64,000 nucleotides of DNA, from the NCBI RefSeq assembly GCF_949987515.2, contig NC_082692.2, positions 87,057,488 to 87,121,487 on the forward strand, given 5' to 3'. This document shows positions 1 through 11,936 of the stretch, in pieces; position 1 is the first letter of the stretch; each line of letters begins with the position of its first letter. Origin of the DNA: Delphinus delphis (lineage: Eukaryota > Chordata > Mammalia > Artiodactyla > Delphinidae). Under the pieces are notes generated by a model. It did not search any database, was not told where the DNA came from, and saw only the letters and a program-made list of their open reading frames with translations. A program made the position numbers and the translations under genes.

Positions 1-504
1 TGGGGAGAAAATATCTTTAACCTTTCAGTAAAGCCAGAAGGCTCACGCAGTCCAAGGAGAGGTTCTGCAACTGGCCTACTTCTTGTATCCATCACATGAA
101 TCACTCCTTGCTTTCACATACGAAGACCCTGGATTCTGGTCAAAGGAACATAAATGGAAGTGGTGTGTGCAACTTCTGGGAAGTATCTTTAAGGAAGTGT
201 CATGACCTTTTCCTTTATCTCTTCCAGTGGCCTAGAATGAAGCCATGACAGCAAGAACTGAAGCAGATATCTTGAATCATGATGTGAGCTTGAGAACAGA
301 AGGCAAGAATGGTAGAGAGCAAGACAGTAGGAGTCTAAGTTGCTGGAAAAGTAGAATCCCATTCCAGCTCTGAAATACCTACACAGAATTTCTCATAAGA
401 AAGAAATAGATTTCTACATTTTGAACAGCTGTTATTCTGTTTTTTGGTAAACTTGCAGCTAAAAGCACAGAGCATTTCAGGCCCAGAAAAGAGAATTCTT
501 TAGA
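1..504. other. No recognised feature
   Basis: Unique-looking AT-rich sequence. I see no long open frame and no repeat that I recognise. Confidence 0.4.
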
Positions 505-672
505 GTTATGACTTTCAGACTTTAGCACTCAAAAAAAAATCACCTGGAGAGCTTGTTAAAACATAAACCTCTGGATCCCACCCCCAGGGGTAGAACCTGA
601 GAATTTGTGTTTCTTACCACCTACCAGATGATACAGAAGACCCTTGGACCACACTTGGAGAAGCACTGTTCT
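505..672 (+). mobile_element. MER5-like hAT (Charlie) DNA transposon remnant
   Basis: The stretch carries the MER5 hallmarks: an 'atcacctggagagctt' block, a 'ccccagggg' centre and a 'ttggagaagcactgttct' end. MER5 elements are short non-autonomous hAT elements moved in trans, with no coding capacity. The copy is degenerate and target duplications are not evident. Strand is assigned by resemblance only. Confidence 0.6.
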
Positions 673-689
673 AGGGTTTTGAGGCAGAA

Positions 690-1140
690 GAAAGTATGGC
701 ACATTCAAGGAACTGAATCAAGGTTAGTTTGAGAGGATACTGGGAGGCATGGAATAAGGATGGAGAGGTAGGCAGAGGGACAGATCATGCAGGGCTCTGT
801 AAGCCAGGAAAAGGAATGACAGTCTTCTAAGTGCAGTGGGAAACCAACAATATTGAAGAACCACTGAAGAATATTTCATTCTCTACTACAGGAGAATGGA
901 TGGCAAAGGACTAGGATGCTACCTCAGTTGGCAAGGCCAGAGAGGCTGGTGGTTTGGTCCAGAGTGGTAACAGTGGAGATCGAGTCAAGATCTATTTTGG
1001 AAGTAAGAATAACAAGTACTTTGCTGACAGATTCATCGCCTGGAATAAAGGAGGAGGAATCAAGGATGATTCCCAGGTTCTTGTCTTGAGCAAATGGGTG
1101 GAACCTTCGTAAGATACAGTAAGCAGATTCGTATGTGACC
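690..1140 (-). mobile_element. L2 LINE fragment (antisense)
   Basis: The plus strand reads like the reverse complement of the L2 body: 'cagatcatgcagggc', 'ggtccagagtggtaacagtgga' style text, then 'aggaatcaaggatgattcccaggttctt'. L2 is an ancient mammalian LINE, long inactive. No reading frame survives. Confidence 0.55.
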
Positions 1141-1149
1141 AACCACAAG

Positions 1150-1555
1150 GCAGAATATTTTTTCAGGGATGGTAGTCCACCACTCCCATTTGTAGTCCAC
1201 CTTTTGGATTACCCTTCTACCCCAGCCTATGCACTGCAAATGCCCAATAACCCTCTGGGTGGGTCAACCTCACCCACTTGACATGTCTTCTAAGCACTTG
1301 TGCCTTAGATGTGGTTTAGAATTCTTTTGCCTATTTTCCAGAGATGGTCTCCAAGGCTTTGTTTTTGTGTGTTTGTGTATGTTTATCTTCCATTTGGCAG
1401 GACACACTGTGATTCTTTAGTCTCAGGGCACAGTGAGTTCTCAGAATCCTACAGTTCTGGAGATGTCTGGGTGTCTTGGCCAATGTGTACAAATGGTCTG
1501 TCTTCCAGATCATTCCAATTATAATTGACCGCATTATGGAATGAATATTACAAGA
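1150..1555. other. No recognised feature
   Basis: Two overlapping short open frames on the plus strand (about 1229-1524) and one on the minus strand lack any domain, signal or splice context. I treat them as chance. Confidence 0.4.
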
Positions 1556-1559
1556 AGAG

Positions 1560-2145
1560 TTGTTAAACTTTCTTTGGTCTTACCTCCTGTAACTTCCTGT
1601 TGCACATAGGATAATGTCCTAAGTCCTTACCAAGACCCTGTATCATCTGACTCCTAGCTACTCCTCCAGGTTCATCTTGGCTACCACCTTCCCCAATTTC
1701 TTTCCACTTTAGCTTCTCTGTTTACACACTCAATCTGCTTTCTCCTACCTTGGGGCCTTTGTACAAGCTATTAGCTATTTGTAGAAAGCCTTTCCCCACT
1801 GGAAACCCAGCCAACTCCCAATTATGCATGATCAAGCTTGAATAAATGACACTTCCTCAGGGTTACTTTCTGTGTCTTCTCCATCCCCTTTCTCATTCCC
1901 CTAGATTGGACAGACTTCCTTATTAAATTCTCCTGAGGATTCCTTAACAGTATTTTGCAAGTGTACCGTAGTTTAGTCAGTTATCTATAGGCACTTGTCT
2001 TATTATTACTTAGTACTTGTTTTCTCAAGCGGACTATAAATGCTGTGAAGACACGGAATACACCTGCCTGGCTTCCCTTGGTATGTCCTCAGAGCCGGAC
2101 ATACAGTAGGTTCTCACTAAGTATTTATTAATTCATTGACTGATT
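1560..2145 (+). mobile_element. L2 LINE 3' fragment
   Basis: Sense-strand L2 3' region. It contains text like 'cttggggcctttgtacaagc', 'aatgctgtgaagacacggaatacacc' and a 3' end 'acatacagtaggttctcactaagtatttatt', which corresponds to the usual '...catagtaggtgctcaataaatattt' L2 terminus. It is heavily diverged and non-coding. Confidence 0.65.
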
Positions 2146-2149
2146 TTAC

Positions 2150-2800
2150 TTATTCTTTACCTCTAGGAATAACCATCATAGGCTTTTAACAGCTCAGATT
2201 GTTTTCAACTCCAAAATCATGCACTGACCTTATCTGCAGTCCAGTGCATTCGATGGGCAATGCAATACAGCTTCCCAAATGTCCATAATGCTGCTTTTGT
2301 CCTTTGTTTCCAACAACTTCAAACTTAGGTTTCTCTTGAAAAAATCTGTCTGTAGACAAATTAATTCTCTGTTCTGATTCTTAATCAATTTCAATAGAGG
2401 GTTCTTTTCTGTTAAAAATTTCCTCCCCTGATTGCTATTGCTCCTTCCCTTTACTATGAGTACTTTTGGGAAATTAATTTGGATTTTCCTCTATAGTCAA
2501 ACATCATCGGTTCTCAAATAGCGTCCCCTACTTCAAAGGAACAAGAAGGAACGTTCTCTCCAAGATACCCACCCAATCTGTGGTTGTTTTTCAGTTTCCT
2601 AGATTAAAGTTAACTGCCTCTATCTTCAGATGGTAAAATTTCTCTAGCTGGGAGGTTTTCTGCTCTGTGCACTTTTATGACATTTTGTAAGCATTAATGA
2701 TATGCTACAGCATTTTTGTAGAGTACTATAACAGAGAATTATATATTAGAGAAAAATTAGGGCCATCAAGCCTGTAATCAGGCCTTAGGAGAACTGCTGA
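2150..2800. other. No recognised feature
   Basis: AT-rich sequence with no long open frame and no repeat that I recognise. Confidence 0.35.
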
Positions 2801-2804
2801 ATAT

Positions 2805-2975
2805 CTCAAATGCGTTTTGGATTCCTACAAAATTTGGCTTGGCATTTATGTGGGGTTCCAAGCACTTTTTATCTCTCTCATCTTCATGATCACCCCAACT
2901 CATGTATTATGGTTTTTCCATTTTGCAGAAGAAATCAGCAAAAGGGATTTATAGATCAAGTCAGAACTGGTAAAG
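2805..2975 (-). mobile_element. Possible MIR SINE, antisense (weak)
   Basis: Text such as 'ccaagcactttttatctctctcatcttcatgatcacccc' followed by 'ccattttgcagaaga' has the order seen in reverse-complement MIR. Divergence is high and the tRNA-derived end is not visible. Confidence 0.35.
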
Positions 2976-3159
2976 GCAAAAGTAGACTTTTCAATTTCTG
3001 AGTCTATTTTTAAAGTGAAGAGAAATACCTTTAGTTGCCCAATCCTCCCAAATGCTGGACTTGACTAAAATGTAAATATCAATTACTATCCCAAACACAA
3101 GACAATGAAAGACCTAAAAGACATGAATCTGTTAAAAGGCTAGCAAGTGACAAGTCCTC

Positions 3160-3345
3160 TGATGGGCTCTTAATACGTGTTTTTAATTAATGCTCACAAC
3201 ATTAGTGAAGAAGAGAGAGAAGCTCTGTGTAGAAGGTAAGAAAACAGGTTCCACAATTAGGTAACTTGCTCCAGGCCTTCCAGTTAGAAAACAGTGAAGC
3301 TGAGATATAAACCTAGATCTGAATGTTTCACCATTTGTGTTCTTA
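3160..3345 (-). mobile_element. MIR SINE, antisense
   Basis: Reverse-complement MIR order is visible: 'ttaatgctcacaaca', a degraded 'aaaacaggttccac', 'aggtaacttgctccagg', then 'gaagctgagatataaacctagatctgaat'. This is an ancient tRNA-derived SINE and is non-coding. Confidence 0.65.
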
Positions 3346-3354
3346 ATAAGACAT

Positions 3355-3525
3355 GAGTAATTCAGACCAGGTGTCTACCCTCATGGAGCTTACATTCTGA
3401 GGGATCTGAAAGGTAAACCAATTCACTGACAAGATGATTTGAGAGATCTAAGGTGCTGGGAAAAACATCAAATGGGACGAAGCAAAGCAGAGTGACCTAG
3501 TGTAGGTTGTGAGGCTGGGGTGGGG
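3355..3525 (-). mobile_element. L2 LINE fragment, antisense
   Basis: It contains 'accctcatggagcttacattctg', the reverse complement of the conserved L2 3' segment, followed by the usual 'aaggtaaaccaattcac' and 'gtgctgggaaaa' region. Non-coding. Confidence 0.6.
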
Positions 3526-3574
3526 GGGGCACTATTTTATATTCACTTTAAAAAATTACTTTAAAATTTCTTTG

Positions 3575-3825
3575 TCAGGAAAAAATTCAAATACACAAAG
3601 TAAGAAGAATAGTAAAATGAACCCCCATGTAACCCTAGCCCCTTTCAACAATGAGCAATCTTATCTCCTCTCTATCTACACCAACTCTGCCTGATTACTT
3701 CATTTATAAATATTTCATGATGTATTTCCAAAAGATAAGTACCCATTTTCTTCTTTGTATGCAGTAGCAGACCGCCATTATTGCACCTGAGGAGAAGTTA
3801 ACAATTTGTGATATGAGTTTAGATG
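3575..3825. mobile_element. Ancient interspersed repeat, family uncertain
   Basis: The order 'aaatgaacccccatgtaaccc', 'ttcaacaatgagcaatctt', 'tttataaatatttcatgatgtattt', 'aaaagataagta' is one I know from a common old mammalian repeat (probably an L1M-type 3' segment or related). I cannot name it with certainty. No coding frame. Confidence 0.35.
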
Positions 3826-3829
3826 TTAG

Positions 3830-4950
3830 GTTTGAGGGGAGGCCCACTGGGGGAGGCGCATTTTGAAGAGATCCAAGCGTGAAGAGCACCAAACTTTTAT
3901 TTATTTTTATTTTTGTTTTTTAGACAGATTTAAAGTTAGCTAGGGAAAAAGGATTCCTCAACATCAATTTTTGTGGTTCCTGGTCAAACATGAAGTGCAC
4001 AGAAAATTTCCTACTCAAGAACAGAAAATCTATGCTTTTGGTATAAGATATGTTGAGCTTGTTTCCTTCTTTACATGACAGATAGGTGTAGCTGAATTAA
4101 TGAAGGAGTGCGACATCAACACAGAAGACACATAACCAATACTGAGTCGAGGCCAGCTGTGAGCCCTGATGCATCTTTGGTGTAGAATCCTACGTCCGAA
4201 ATAGTAACAAGGTCTTTCTGCCACCTCCTCGATCCATAGCTGGCCGGACTGTAGATGCTACGCCTCACTTTTTCCTTATTTCTCCTTTGAACACCCACTT
4301 AACTGAACCTTTCTGGAACCAAGAGACCAAAATACTCTTTTAAAAAAATCGGATTTCCTCCTACCACTTTCAGAAGCATCTCTGTGCTTACTTGTTCTTT
4401 CCCTAGATGAAGATCAGCCCAATACAGAAGCAGCATTAACGTTCCCTTCCTGGCAGTTCCACCCAACATCTCCGGGCAGGCGTTTCGCCAAGCCCTCCTC
4501 TGCCCATTTGAAATCCAAATCCCTTGAATAAGCCTCAGTGCCACCTTTGTCCAGAAACCTCAAGAGCCCCAGTCCATGTTGATCTGCCTTGAAATTATAA
4601 AGGGGCATATTACTGTGGAGGAAGATAAACTGTGTTGAAATAACATCCAGAGTGGTTGTTAAATAAATTCAGGAAAACGAAGACCTTCACTGTTAAGCCG
4701 AAACTCTGTCCTCAACTCACCTCGAAGGCAAGCAGTAGGCAGGGAAACCACACGCTGTGGGCTGACGTTCCTAACTACGGACAGATTGTAAGGTCTTCAG
4801 CGGCTCTTTCACTTAAAAATAACGTAGCTTACCAACTTCTAGTAGTCTCTGAGCTACTGTTCCAGGCATCTAAAGAGGTGTACTTCAAGCTTTAGGTTAA
4901 GGAAATTTTACTCAAGATGGGAGAAACTTGGGTTTGTTTCCTAGTTCGGT
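3830..4950. other. No recognised feature
   Basis: Several short minus-strand open frames lie between 4030 and 4608. None has recognisable domains, and their overlap in different frames points to chance. No repeat recognised. Confidence 0.35.
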
Positions 4951-4954
4951 GATT

Positions 4955-5115
4955 TCACTGGTGTACAACGCTGGAAAATCATGGAACTATCTGGAACTTT
5001 ATTCTCCACATCCACAAAATGGGAATATTAAGATTTGGATTATGTGGTTGCTTTGCAGATCAAATAAGAGGCACGGGAACGTGCTTTGAGAATGAAAAGG
5101 TCCAATGCAATGTAC
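4955..5115 (+). mobile_element. MIR SINE
   Basis: Sense MIR 3' half: 'ctccacatccacaaaatgggaat', then 'gcagatcaaataagaggca', then 'acgtgctttgagaa'. The tRNA-derived head is missing or too diverged to see. Confidence 0.6.
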
Positions 5116-5344
5116 GCTTTGAAAAAAAGAAATACTCTGAGGAGTCATGCAGCTGTCCTTTGTGACTGACGAGGATTTGTTTGAAACCTGGGGACCAATT
5201 TGATTTAAAAGGGATTTATCAGGTAACTACTGTGCATCTAGGATGCTTTCCATGTTGCCAAGTGAGGGTGGCGCTGGGGGTGGAGATAAGAAACACACAC
5301 ACGCACAATGATTAAATAGCAACATCCTACCACACATCCTCAAG

Positions 5345-5495
5345 CAAGGTTAACCTAAGTCCGAGTTTCCTTATTAATAAAATGGCGACACCAAGAAGGC
5401 CCACCTCATTCAATTCTCGTGACGTTTAAAAAGGAGAAAATGAGCCAGGCATGTAGCACGGTGTCTGGCACACAGAAAGCGCCACAATTTTTATC
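5345..5495 (+). mobile_element. MIR SINE
   Basis: Sense MIR signature: 'gagtttccttattaataaaatgg', 'cccacctcattcaattctcgtga', 'ggtgtctggcacacagaaagcgcc'. Partial and diverged. Confidence 0.6.
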
Positions 5496-5499
5496 TTCT

Positions 5500-6210
5500 T
5501 TTCAAGACTAAACTTCTCTTCCTCAACAAAGGCAGTAAAATCTTGATGTTCTCCCCTCTCTATCAGCTTTTTTCTTTTTCTTCTTTCTGTTTGTAATAGC
5601 AGCCGTGAAGGTTTCTGAACAGGAGTAGCTTTGCACGATGAACCTGGCAACAGGTGTGTGAGGAAATAGGATGGGGTAAGGCAACAGTTAGGAGGCTATT
5701 AAGATGTTATTTTCACGATTTCCGAGAGAGAGGCATGGCAAAATGTGATGAGAAGGAGGATAAATGGTGGAGTCAGGGCTCAGAAGAGGCAAGAAGAGCC
5801 AGGTCCAAGAACTTGGACTTGGCGGTATCCATCGACCACCCTTTCTGTCCGGCTCCTTTCTGTGGATCAGGGCAGACAAAGGCATTTGGTCACGGGCAGT
5901 CTCTCCCACTGAGCAAGCGCAGGACGAGCCACCCCATTGGCTCACACTTGACAAACCCACGTGCTCTCTTTGAGCGGTAGGAGTTAGTTTCAGAAGGGAA
6001 GAGTGCGACTTTTCCAGGAGGAGGAGCTAAGGAAGGGAGAGAGGGTGGATACAGCCAGCAATGGAAATGGCCGGATAACCTCAACTGCCTGTTCCACGGC
6101 GGAACCTGGCTCATGATCTGAACTCACCGGAGAGCAATGGGGTGAGGACCGTAGGGAATAAGGAGCAGAGAAAAGATTTAGACCAGCCTGCAGAATAATG
6201 ATGATAAATA
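5500..6210. other. Moderately GC-rich unique segment, no gene identified
   Basis: Between about 5750 and 6130 the base composition is richer in G+C than the flanks, and open frames overlap on both strands (for example 5654-5980 plus, 5688-5960 minus). There is an ATTGG (inverted CCAAT) at about 5936. No protein domain, splice pattern or repeat is recognisable, so the open frames are probably a by-product of composition. Confidence 0.3.
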
Positions 6211-6219
6211 GTTGTTTCT

Positions 6220-6239
6220 GTTTTTTTTTTTTTTTTTTT
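6220..6239. repeat. Poly-T tract
   Basis: A run of about 18 T immediately before an antisense MIR. Confidence 0.8.
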
Positions 6240-6460
6240 GAGCAGACATTATGAGTTAGGCATGCTGTTAAGGGGTTCGCATGTCTTTTCTCATTTATGC
6301 CTTCCAATGTCTCAATGAAGTTAGTCATATGATAGTCTCCATGCTATAGATGAGGAAACTGAGGTGAAGTAGCCAAAATTAATTAGCTGGTAAGGGGCAA
6401 AACTAAGAAGTCAGGAAGAATGACTCAGAAGCCCAAGCACTATGTTAAACTGAGTATTTT
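6240..6460 (-). mobile_element. MIR SINE, antisense
   Basis: Shows 'tgagttaggcatgctgtta', 'ttctcatttatgccttcc', 'tagatgaggaaactgaggtgaag', 'attagctggtaaggggcaaaacta'. This is the reverse complement of a nearly complete MIR. Confidence 0.75.
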
Positions 6461-6464
6461 CAAT

Positions 6465-9160
6465 ATATTAAGGAAACAAGAAGACATTGATAGAACCCCA
6501 TGAGTGAGAAGGTGCAGTGGATTTTGCATTCATACCTAGGACTTAGTATTTATTTCGTAGCAGAAATAAGTTTTTATGGCAATCAAAACTGAGGAAAACT
6601 GAATTGGCTTCTTTGACACAAACTAGGGACAAAGGCTTTAAAGCTCTCCTTGTCTGGTAAGGAAAAAGAATACTTCTGGGTGTGTTTAAGGGAGTACTGA
6701 CTGTAAAGGCTATGACGAAAAGGTTTTTGCAACGACAATAAACCTCCTTAAAGTTACTTGCTGATGGTTGACATGGGGGTAAGACCAATAGAGTCCATTT
6801 GTGTTTATGTATATGGAAAACTGTCTGTATTATGTGGTTTAGTCATTCTGCTAAAAACAGCTGGAAATTACAGGAGAATCATCTCACCAGAAAGCAGCTA
6901 AGCAATTGCTTAGAAACGTTTGCTCGTCATATCACATTCCTCTGATTCATGCTTATTTTTTGCTTTCACGTTTCATTCTAATGACCCATTTAGTGGTGTT
7001 TCATAGTGGAGGTTATTTATTTCTCATAAAATAGGAGGACTTTGTAATCAGATGTGATTTTGTAATGTATGAATGTATCAGATGTCTAAAAGAAACACAC
7101 TGCTAGGGCATTATCACTCTACACCCACATCTCTGAGAGAGGGGGCAGCTTTCAAAAGCTTCCCCTTTCCCATCCAACAGTGCATAACATTCACGCAGTC
7201 ACATGCTTATTTGTTATATAATTCATGTCTTTGAGGATTCATTTTTTTTGTTTCACGTTTCTTATCACTATTGGTTGTAATCAATTACTGGTATAAAATG
7301 AAGGAAGACGTAATTTATGACATGATGACACACAGTAGATACAGCATTTCTATTCAGAATTGAACAAAACCCTTGTATTAGTTTTCTCTGAGTGCCAAGG
7401 AAAGGCTCTGGGGATAGAACCAAGATGAATAAAGAATATTTTCTTTTTCTTAGCCCCCTTTCCTAACTAGTTCAACTTTTAGAAATAACACTGGCTAGCC
7501 AATGAAAACACTTCTTTGATAAAGGCTAAGAATTTAAGATAAAAAACAGCTGGGCAGGGTTTTTTTTTTTATATATACAAAAGGAAACAACTTTGAACTA
7601 CATAGACAGTGTCATTTGAACCCAAACAGATGTGGTTAATCTTGTTTTTGATCCTCTTGTAGATTTTTCTCAAACTGCCTGCATATGCATAGAAATGATG
7701 ACTTTCAGATGTTTGAACATAATTTGTCTCTGTTAGAATATCACCTTGGTACATAGATCATGTACACCGAATACTCCCAGTCTTTGAACACGGACAGCAG
7801 GGTACCAGGGAAAATTTATACTGGTCTTTTGGGTTTGCCCACCAATTCTGTAAGAAGCCGAAAGGGGAGGAAGAAAGCCATGGGATCTGTATGCTGTCAT
7901 TTTCAAAACAAGAGTCACATGTGTTCTCCATGACTTCAGTAAATCATGGCAATGGTTTCAGATCCTAACACTTAGAAATGCTTTTAAGATGAATCATATC
8001 ACGTGAACACTCTAAAAATAACACACACAGTTGATTGTGCACCACCCGTGTCCCCGCTGATTATTATCCACTTATCATACGATATCCTCATGTATTAAGG
8101 TTTTCCCATCCATTGCTAGGAGAAGAAACCACAGGACCAAAACTATTTTACAACATGAAATGTCATCAGTCACACTGTAAAGGCACCAACTGAAATATAC
8201 TCAACTCCACTTTTAACTTCAAAGGCCATTAGAGTTGTCACCTTAGGCATTAGCCGAAAGATTGAAGGGAGGGCTGTACAGACAGACATTTTATAGTTTT
8301 CTCTTTCTCTTCGCGCTTCCTGCCCCGACTTGAATGAATATACGTAGTGGTGAAGGGGTTGAGGGGGCGTGGTCTGTGAAACACGTGGAGAGACTTAACA
8401 TTCCTAGTAGGAATCAAAAGGAAAGAGAACTCTGGGGGCACAGGGCACCCCGTAATTAACACGCAGCACCATCCAGTGACCTTGGGGAAGTACAGTGACA
8501 GCACTGCTCCGATTCAGCCTTTCCTTCAAGGTGCCTCCTCCTTGGTTTTTACGGTTTTCGCCACAGTCATAGCCCTTGAGAGTTTGAAAAGACCGTAACG
8601 GGAGAAAGAGGAAATGAGAGGCACACATTTGTTGGCAAAATTTTGAAAAGCGCATTGAGTGTGTGTCTGTGGGAGAGATACCTGTGGGGAGAGCGAAGAG
8701 CGGGAGAGATGGTGGTGGAGGATGTGAGCGTGATGGCTGGGAAACTAGCCCAGTGGCTCTAAGCAAATCACATAAGAAGGGTCCGATTTCTAAGTGGTCC
8801 AACATTTTCTAGAACTCTGGTGGCTTTCTGGCCACAAACTGTTGTTCTGCGTAATGTCTCACATCATCAAAACCCTTCTCGGGACATAAGTGCAACGTGA
8901 GGTCATTGTGAGAGCCACGATCTAATCTACACCAGTAATCTTGCATTTATATGAGAACGCTTATTATTTTAAAAATGTAGCTCTGTTTATCCTGTTGGAG
9001 TCTCTAAGTCCCCCTCATTATCCATTCGTGCTGTCTGCCTGGATATGTTTCCTGATCTTTGTGTGAGAAAGTTGCCCCGGCTCAACATGACTCAAAGAAA
9101 ACATCAGACGCTGATGCCCCGTGCTGTCATGTTTGCCATAGGGGCTTCATGAATGATGTT
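6465..9160. other. No recognised feature
   Basis: Unique-looking sequence. Short open frames (for example 8404-8805 minus, 9059-9433 plus) have no domain, and no flanking splice signals that I can defend. No repeat recognised. Confidence 0.35.
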
Positions 9161-9273
9161 TCCCACCAGGAATTACAGTGGCTGCCAAAGGATGGAAGAG
9201 GTGGGCACTGGCCTGGCTACAGAGCAGTGAGTCAGTGTTCCAGAGGCTTCTTGGAAATCCACCTGACTCCTGG

Positions 9274-9306
9274 TGGGGGCCGGGTTGGGGCGGGGCGGGG
9301 GGGGGT
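9274..9306 (+). promoter_or_regulatory. G-run cluster, potential G-quadruplex
   Basis: Successive G-runs of 5, 3, 4, 4 and about 9 bases separated by one or two bases are visible on the plus strand. This fits the generic G-quadruplex pattern of four or more G3+ runs with short loops. A TGAGTCA heptamer (AP-1 consensus) lies about 40 bases upstream at 9228-9234. No promoter is otherwise evident, so any function is inference. Confidence 0.4.
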
Positions 9307-9309
9307 TGA

Positions 9310-10340
9310 GGCAAGAGACTGTAGAGGGAACAGAAGAAGAAGCACGCCACCTTCTTCAAAGGATGCTGAGACCCTGAGCCAGGAGGGAGAGGAGCTCAAG
9401 GCAGCTGCACTGCTCTGGGGAGAATGGTTTTAGGAGTGGAAGACGGAGAAAGGTGAGTGAAAGTGTCACAGGTGACACAACAGAAGGCAGATGAAGCAGA
9501 TGGAACAGTCAATGGATTAGAAAGCCTCACAAGTGGCTTCTGTTGCTAGAACTTGACTGTGTGCTTCTAGACAAGACACAACTTTCTTACATACCTTGTG
9601 TAAAACGGCGAAGTTTGGATAAGATGTCTTCAAAAGATCCTTCCAACTAGAAAATGTTCTGAGCATGACAGCTTTTGTCACTGCTCACGATTCTATAAAC
9701 ACACACAGCTAACTCTAAACGCGGCAAAAAAGAAAAGGGGTGAAGGGAACGGCAAGGGAGAGAGAGACAAAGGTCAAGACAGAAGAAACACAGAAATGAA
9801 ACAGTGACGGTCAATCTGGCCAGCCTTCCAGTCGAGAGGGGCACGTCTAGAGTGACTTACAAGAGACATGGACCTTCATCTACATTTGGTCTCAGACCCC
9901 AGGAGCGTCCCATCCCGTGAAGATCTCATCCTGCTGAGAAGTATCCTGATGTTTAGACAGACTAGTGTTAAGCATAACGACTTAACTTTTTATTATAGTT
10001 TTTGGTACAGTATAGGCTCTAACACAAGCCTAATACTCCATGTGTTGCTCAACCAAAGAATTGTTGATCTGTTGTGATGCTGAAGGGAAACCAGGCTGGG
10101 ATGGCCTTGCAGTCCTCCTAAGGAATCTTCAAGGGAATTTCAAACTATACGCGATTTTCACCTTACGTGCTTAGAACAGTTGAAATGCTACACCACCTGC
10201 ATATGTCTCTCCGTGTTGTGGGAATGTCTATTGTAACTTGGGAAGCATCTCAAGGAGATCCACCAAGAGGCAAAGAAAAGGGTGAGGTCATTAAGTCAAT
10301 CATCATCTTAGCATCTTTGGGTGGAAGGTACTGACAACAG
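9310..10340. other. No recognised feature
   Basis: Unique-looking sequence with purine-rich patches. No long open frame and no identifiable repeat. Confidence 0.35.
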
Positions 10341-10344
10341 TACA

Positions 10345-10475
10345 AATAACTACTTTGTACTGAGGCCCTCCCATGTGCCTAGGTGGCCCATGGAACATTT
10401 TACCCATATGCTTTTTCACAAGAATTTCACGATTCACCCATCAGCTGACTCATTTTATTGCCCACCAGATGAATG
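10345..10475 (-). mobile_element. MIR-like SINE fragment, antisense
   Basis: 'ctcccatgtgcctaggtgg', 'cattttacccatatgcttttt' follows antisense MIR order, but the copy is degraded and could instead belong to the adjoining L2. Confidence 0.4.
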
Positions 10476-10479
10476 CCCA

Positions 10480-10760
10480 AAATTCTCCTGGACTCCAGGG
10501 GGACAGCAGCAAACAGAACCACAGAAAGATTCTATTCTCATGAGGTTGAATTCTGGTTGGGGAGAGAGACTATAAACAAATAAATACATATGCTGTCAGG
10601 TGGTGATAAGAACAATGGTGAAAAAGAAAGCAGAGGAAAGGGATACGGGGTACCAGGCCGGGGGATGCTATTAAACAGGATGGTCAGAGAGGCCTCTCTG
10701 GTGATGTCAAAGAAGCCAGGGGGAGAACCTAGTGCTGGAGCAGAGGAAGCAGTCCTTCTG
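10480..10760 (-). mobile_element. L2 LINE fragment, antisense
   Basis: 'gagagactataaacaaata', 'gtggtgataagaacaatggtg' and 'atggtcagagaggcctctct' are in the order of the reverse-complement L2 3' region. No coding remains. Confidence 0.6.
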
Positions 10761-10761
10761 C

Positions 10762-10865
10762 CCTTTCTACAGATGGGGAAACTGAGCTGCCCACACTCTC
10801 GTATTCAGTAAGCTGTGATGACCCCACCAGATGCCAACACAGCACCTGCTTCCCATTATAAAAGC
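10762..10865 (-). mobile_element. MIR-like SINE fragment, antisense
   Basis: 'ctttctacagatggggaaactgagctg' is the reverse complement of the MIR core. With the fragment at 10345-10475 this may be one MIR separated by the L2-like block, or two independent copies. Confidence 0.45.
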
Positions 10866-10869
10866 GTGC

Positions 10870-11930
10870 AAGTTAGATGAGGGCTGTGACTACACGAGGC
10901 CGGTAAGTGTGGCACTAAGAACTGCACGAGGCTCTTAACAACACACCACTGCTTTGTCCCTGTAATGGGTGACCTGGCTGGTTTCCTCCTACACTACTAA
11001 CAGAATTGGCAAACTGCACTGGTATCACATACAAAAGGCATATGCTCTCCTGGATGTTTTTTCCCCTTCTCTTTCCTACTCTTGAACCTCAGGCCATGAA
11101 CAAAGAGTCAGTGAAGCATGGTTTTCAGACAGTGTCCACAGAGTGACAGGGAGCGCCTCAAAGAGGCCTCAGGGACTTAATGGGCAAGATGACGGTAAGG
11201 GTCAGGAGTTAGAGCTCCAGGTGGTCAAGCCCCGCTTTAACCAGCGCAGCAGTGATTTCATCTGTCTCATGTATCGGGGCGCTGAAAATGAGATTTCTGG
11301 AACTAGCACAAAGGATGAAAAAAAAAAGGAAAATAGAAAATAAAGATGTTCTTTGAGCCATCTTAAAAATTTGGCATTAAATACAAAGTTTCTTAAGAAG
11401 TTCTCAGTGGAATTAAAGCCCTAGGGGGCAGCTTTAAAGTTCTGAGAACTAAACGATGTGTGCAAGTATTCCATTGGAGTAGGACGCCCGCAGACCCAGC
11501 AAACTGTTACGCAGCTCCGATCAAAGATTTGGAGAATCCATGGCGGGGGAGATCACCGTGTAACTATCTTTTTTTCTCTCTTTCCTACGGCACATACTCT
11601 ATATACACACATGCACACCCACACAGGTATGGCATGAGGTTTAGTTTCCTTTTATGACAGTTTTCTTTTTTTAAGATAAAAATCCCATGAGGAGGGACTT
11701 CCACTCCCAACATTTCAGGAAATGTATAATTTCCATGCTGATAAAGTGAGAAGTCTCACCTATCTGGTGAAGGAAGAACTGGAAAGAGATTGTGAAAGTC
11801 AGAGTTTGGTTTCTAATCTACATCTGATGGGAAGATCATTTCCTCATGATTTCACCGTGTGTAGCTGTTGGGTTCAAAATATAAGAAACATCCAGGGCTT
11901 ATAAATAGGTGCCTCTGGCTGGGGTGGTTG
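10870..11930. other. No recognised feature
   Basis: Unique-looking sequence with no identifiable repeat, RNA gene or supported exon. Confidence 0.35.
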
Positions 11931-11936
11931 TGGTGG

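Noticed and set aside
8404..8805. 133-codon minus-strand frame
   Set aside because: No domain, no similarity that I recognise, and overlaps another frame (8250-8504).
9059..9433. 124-codon plus-strand frame
   Set aside because: No recognisable domain, biased by the G-rich segment, and no defensible splice or promoter context.
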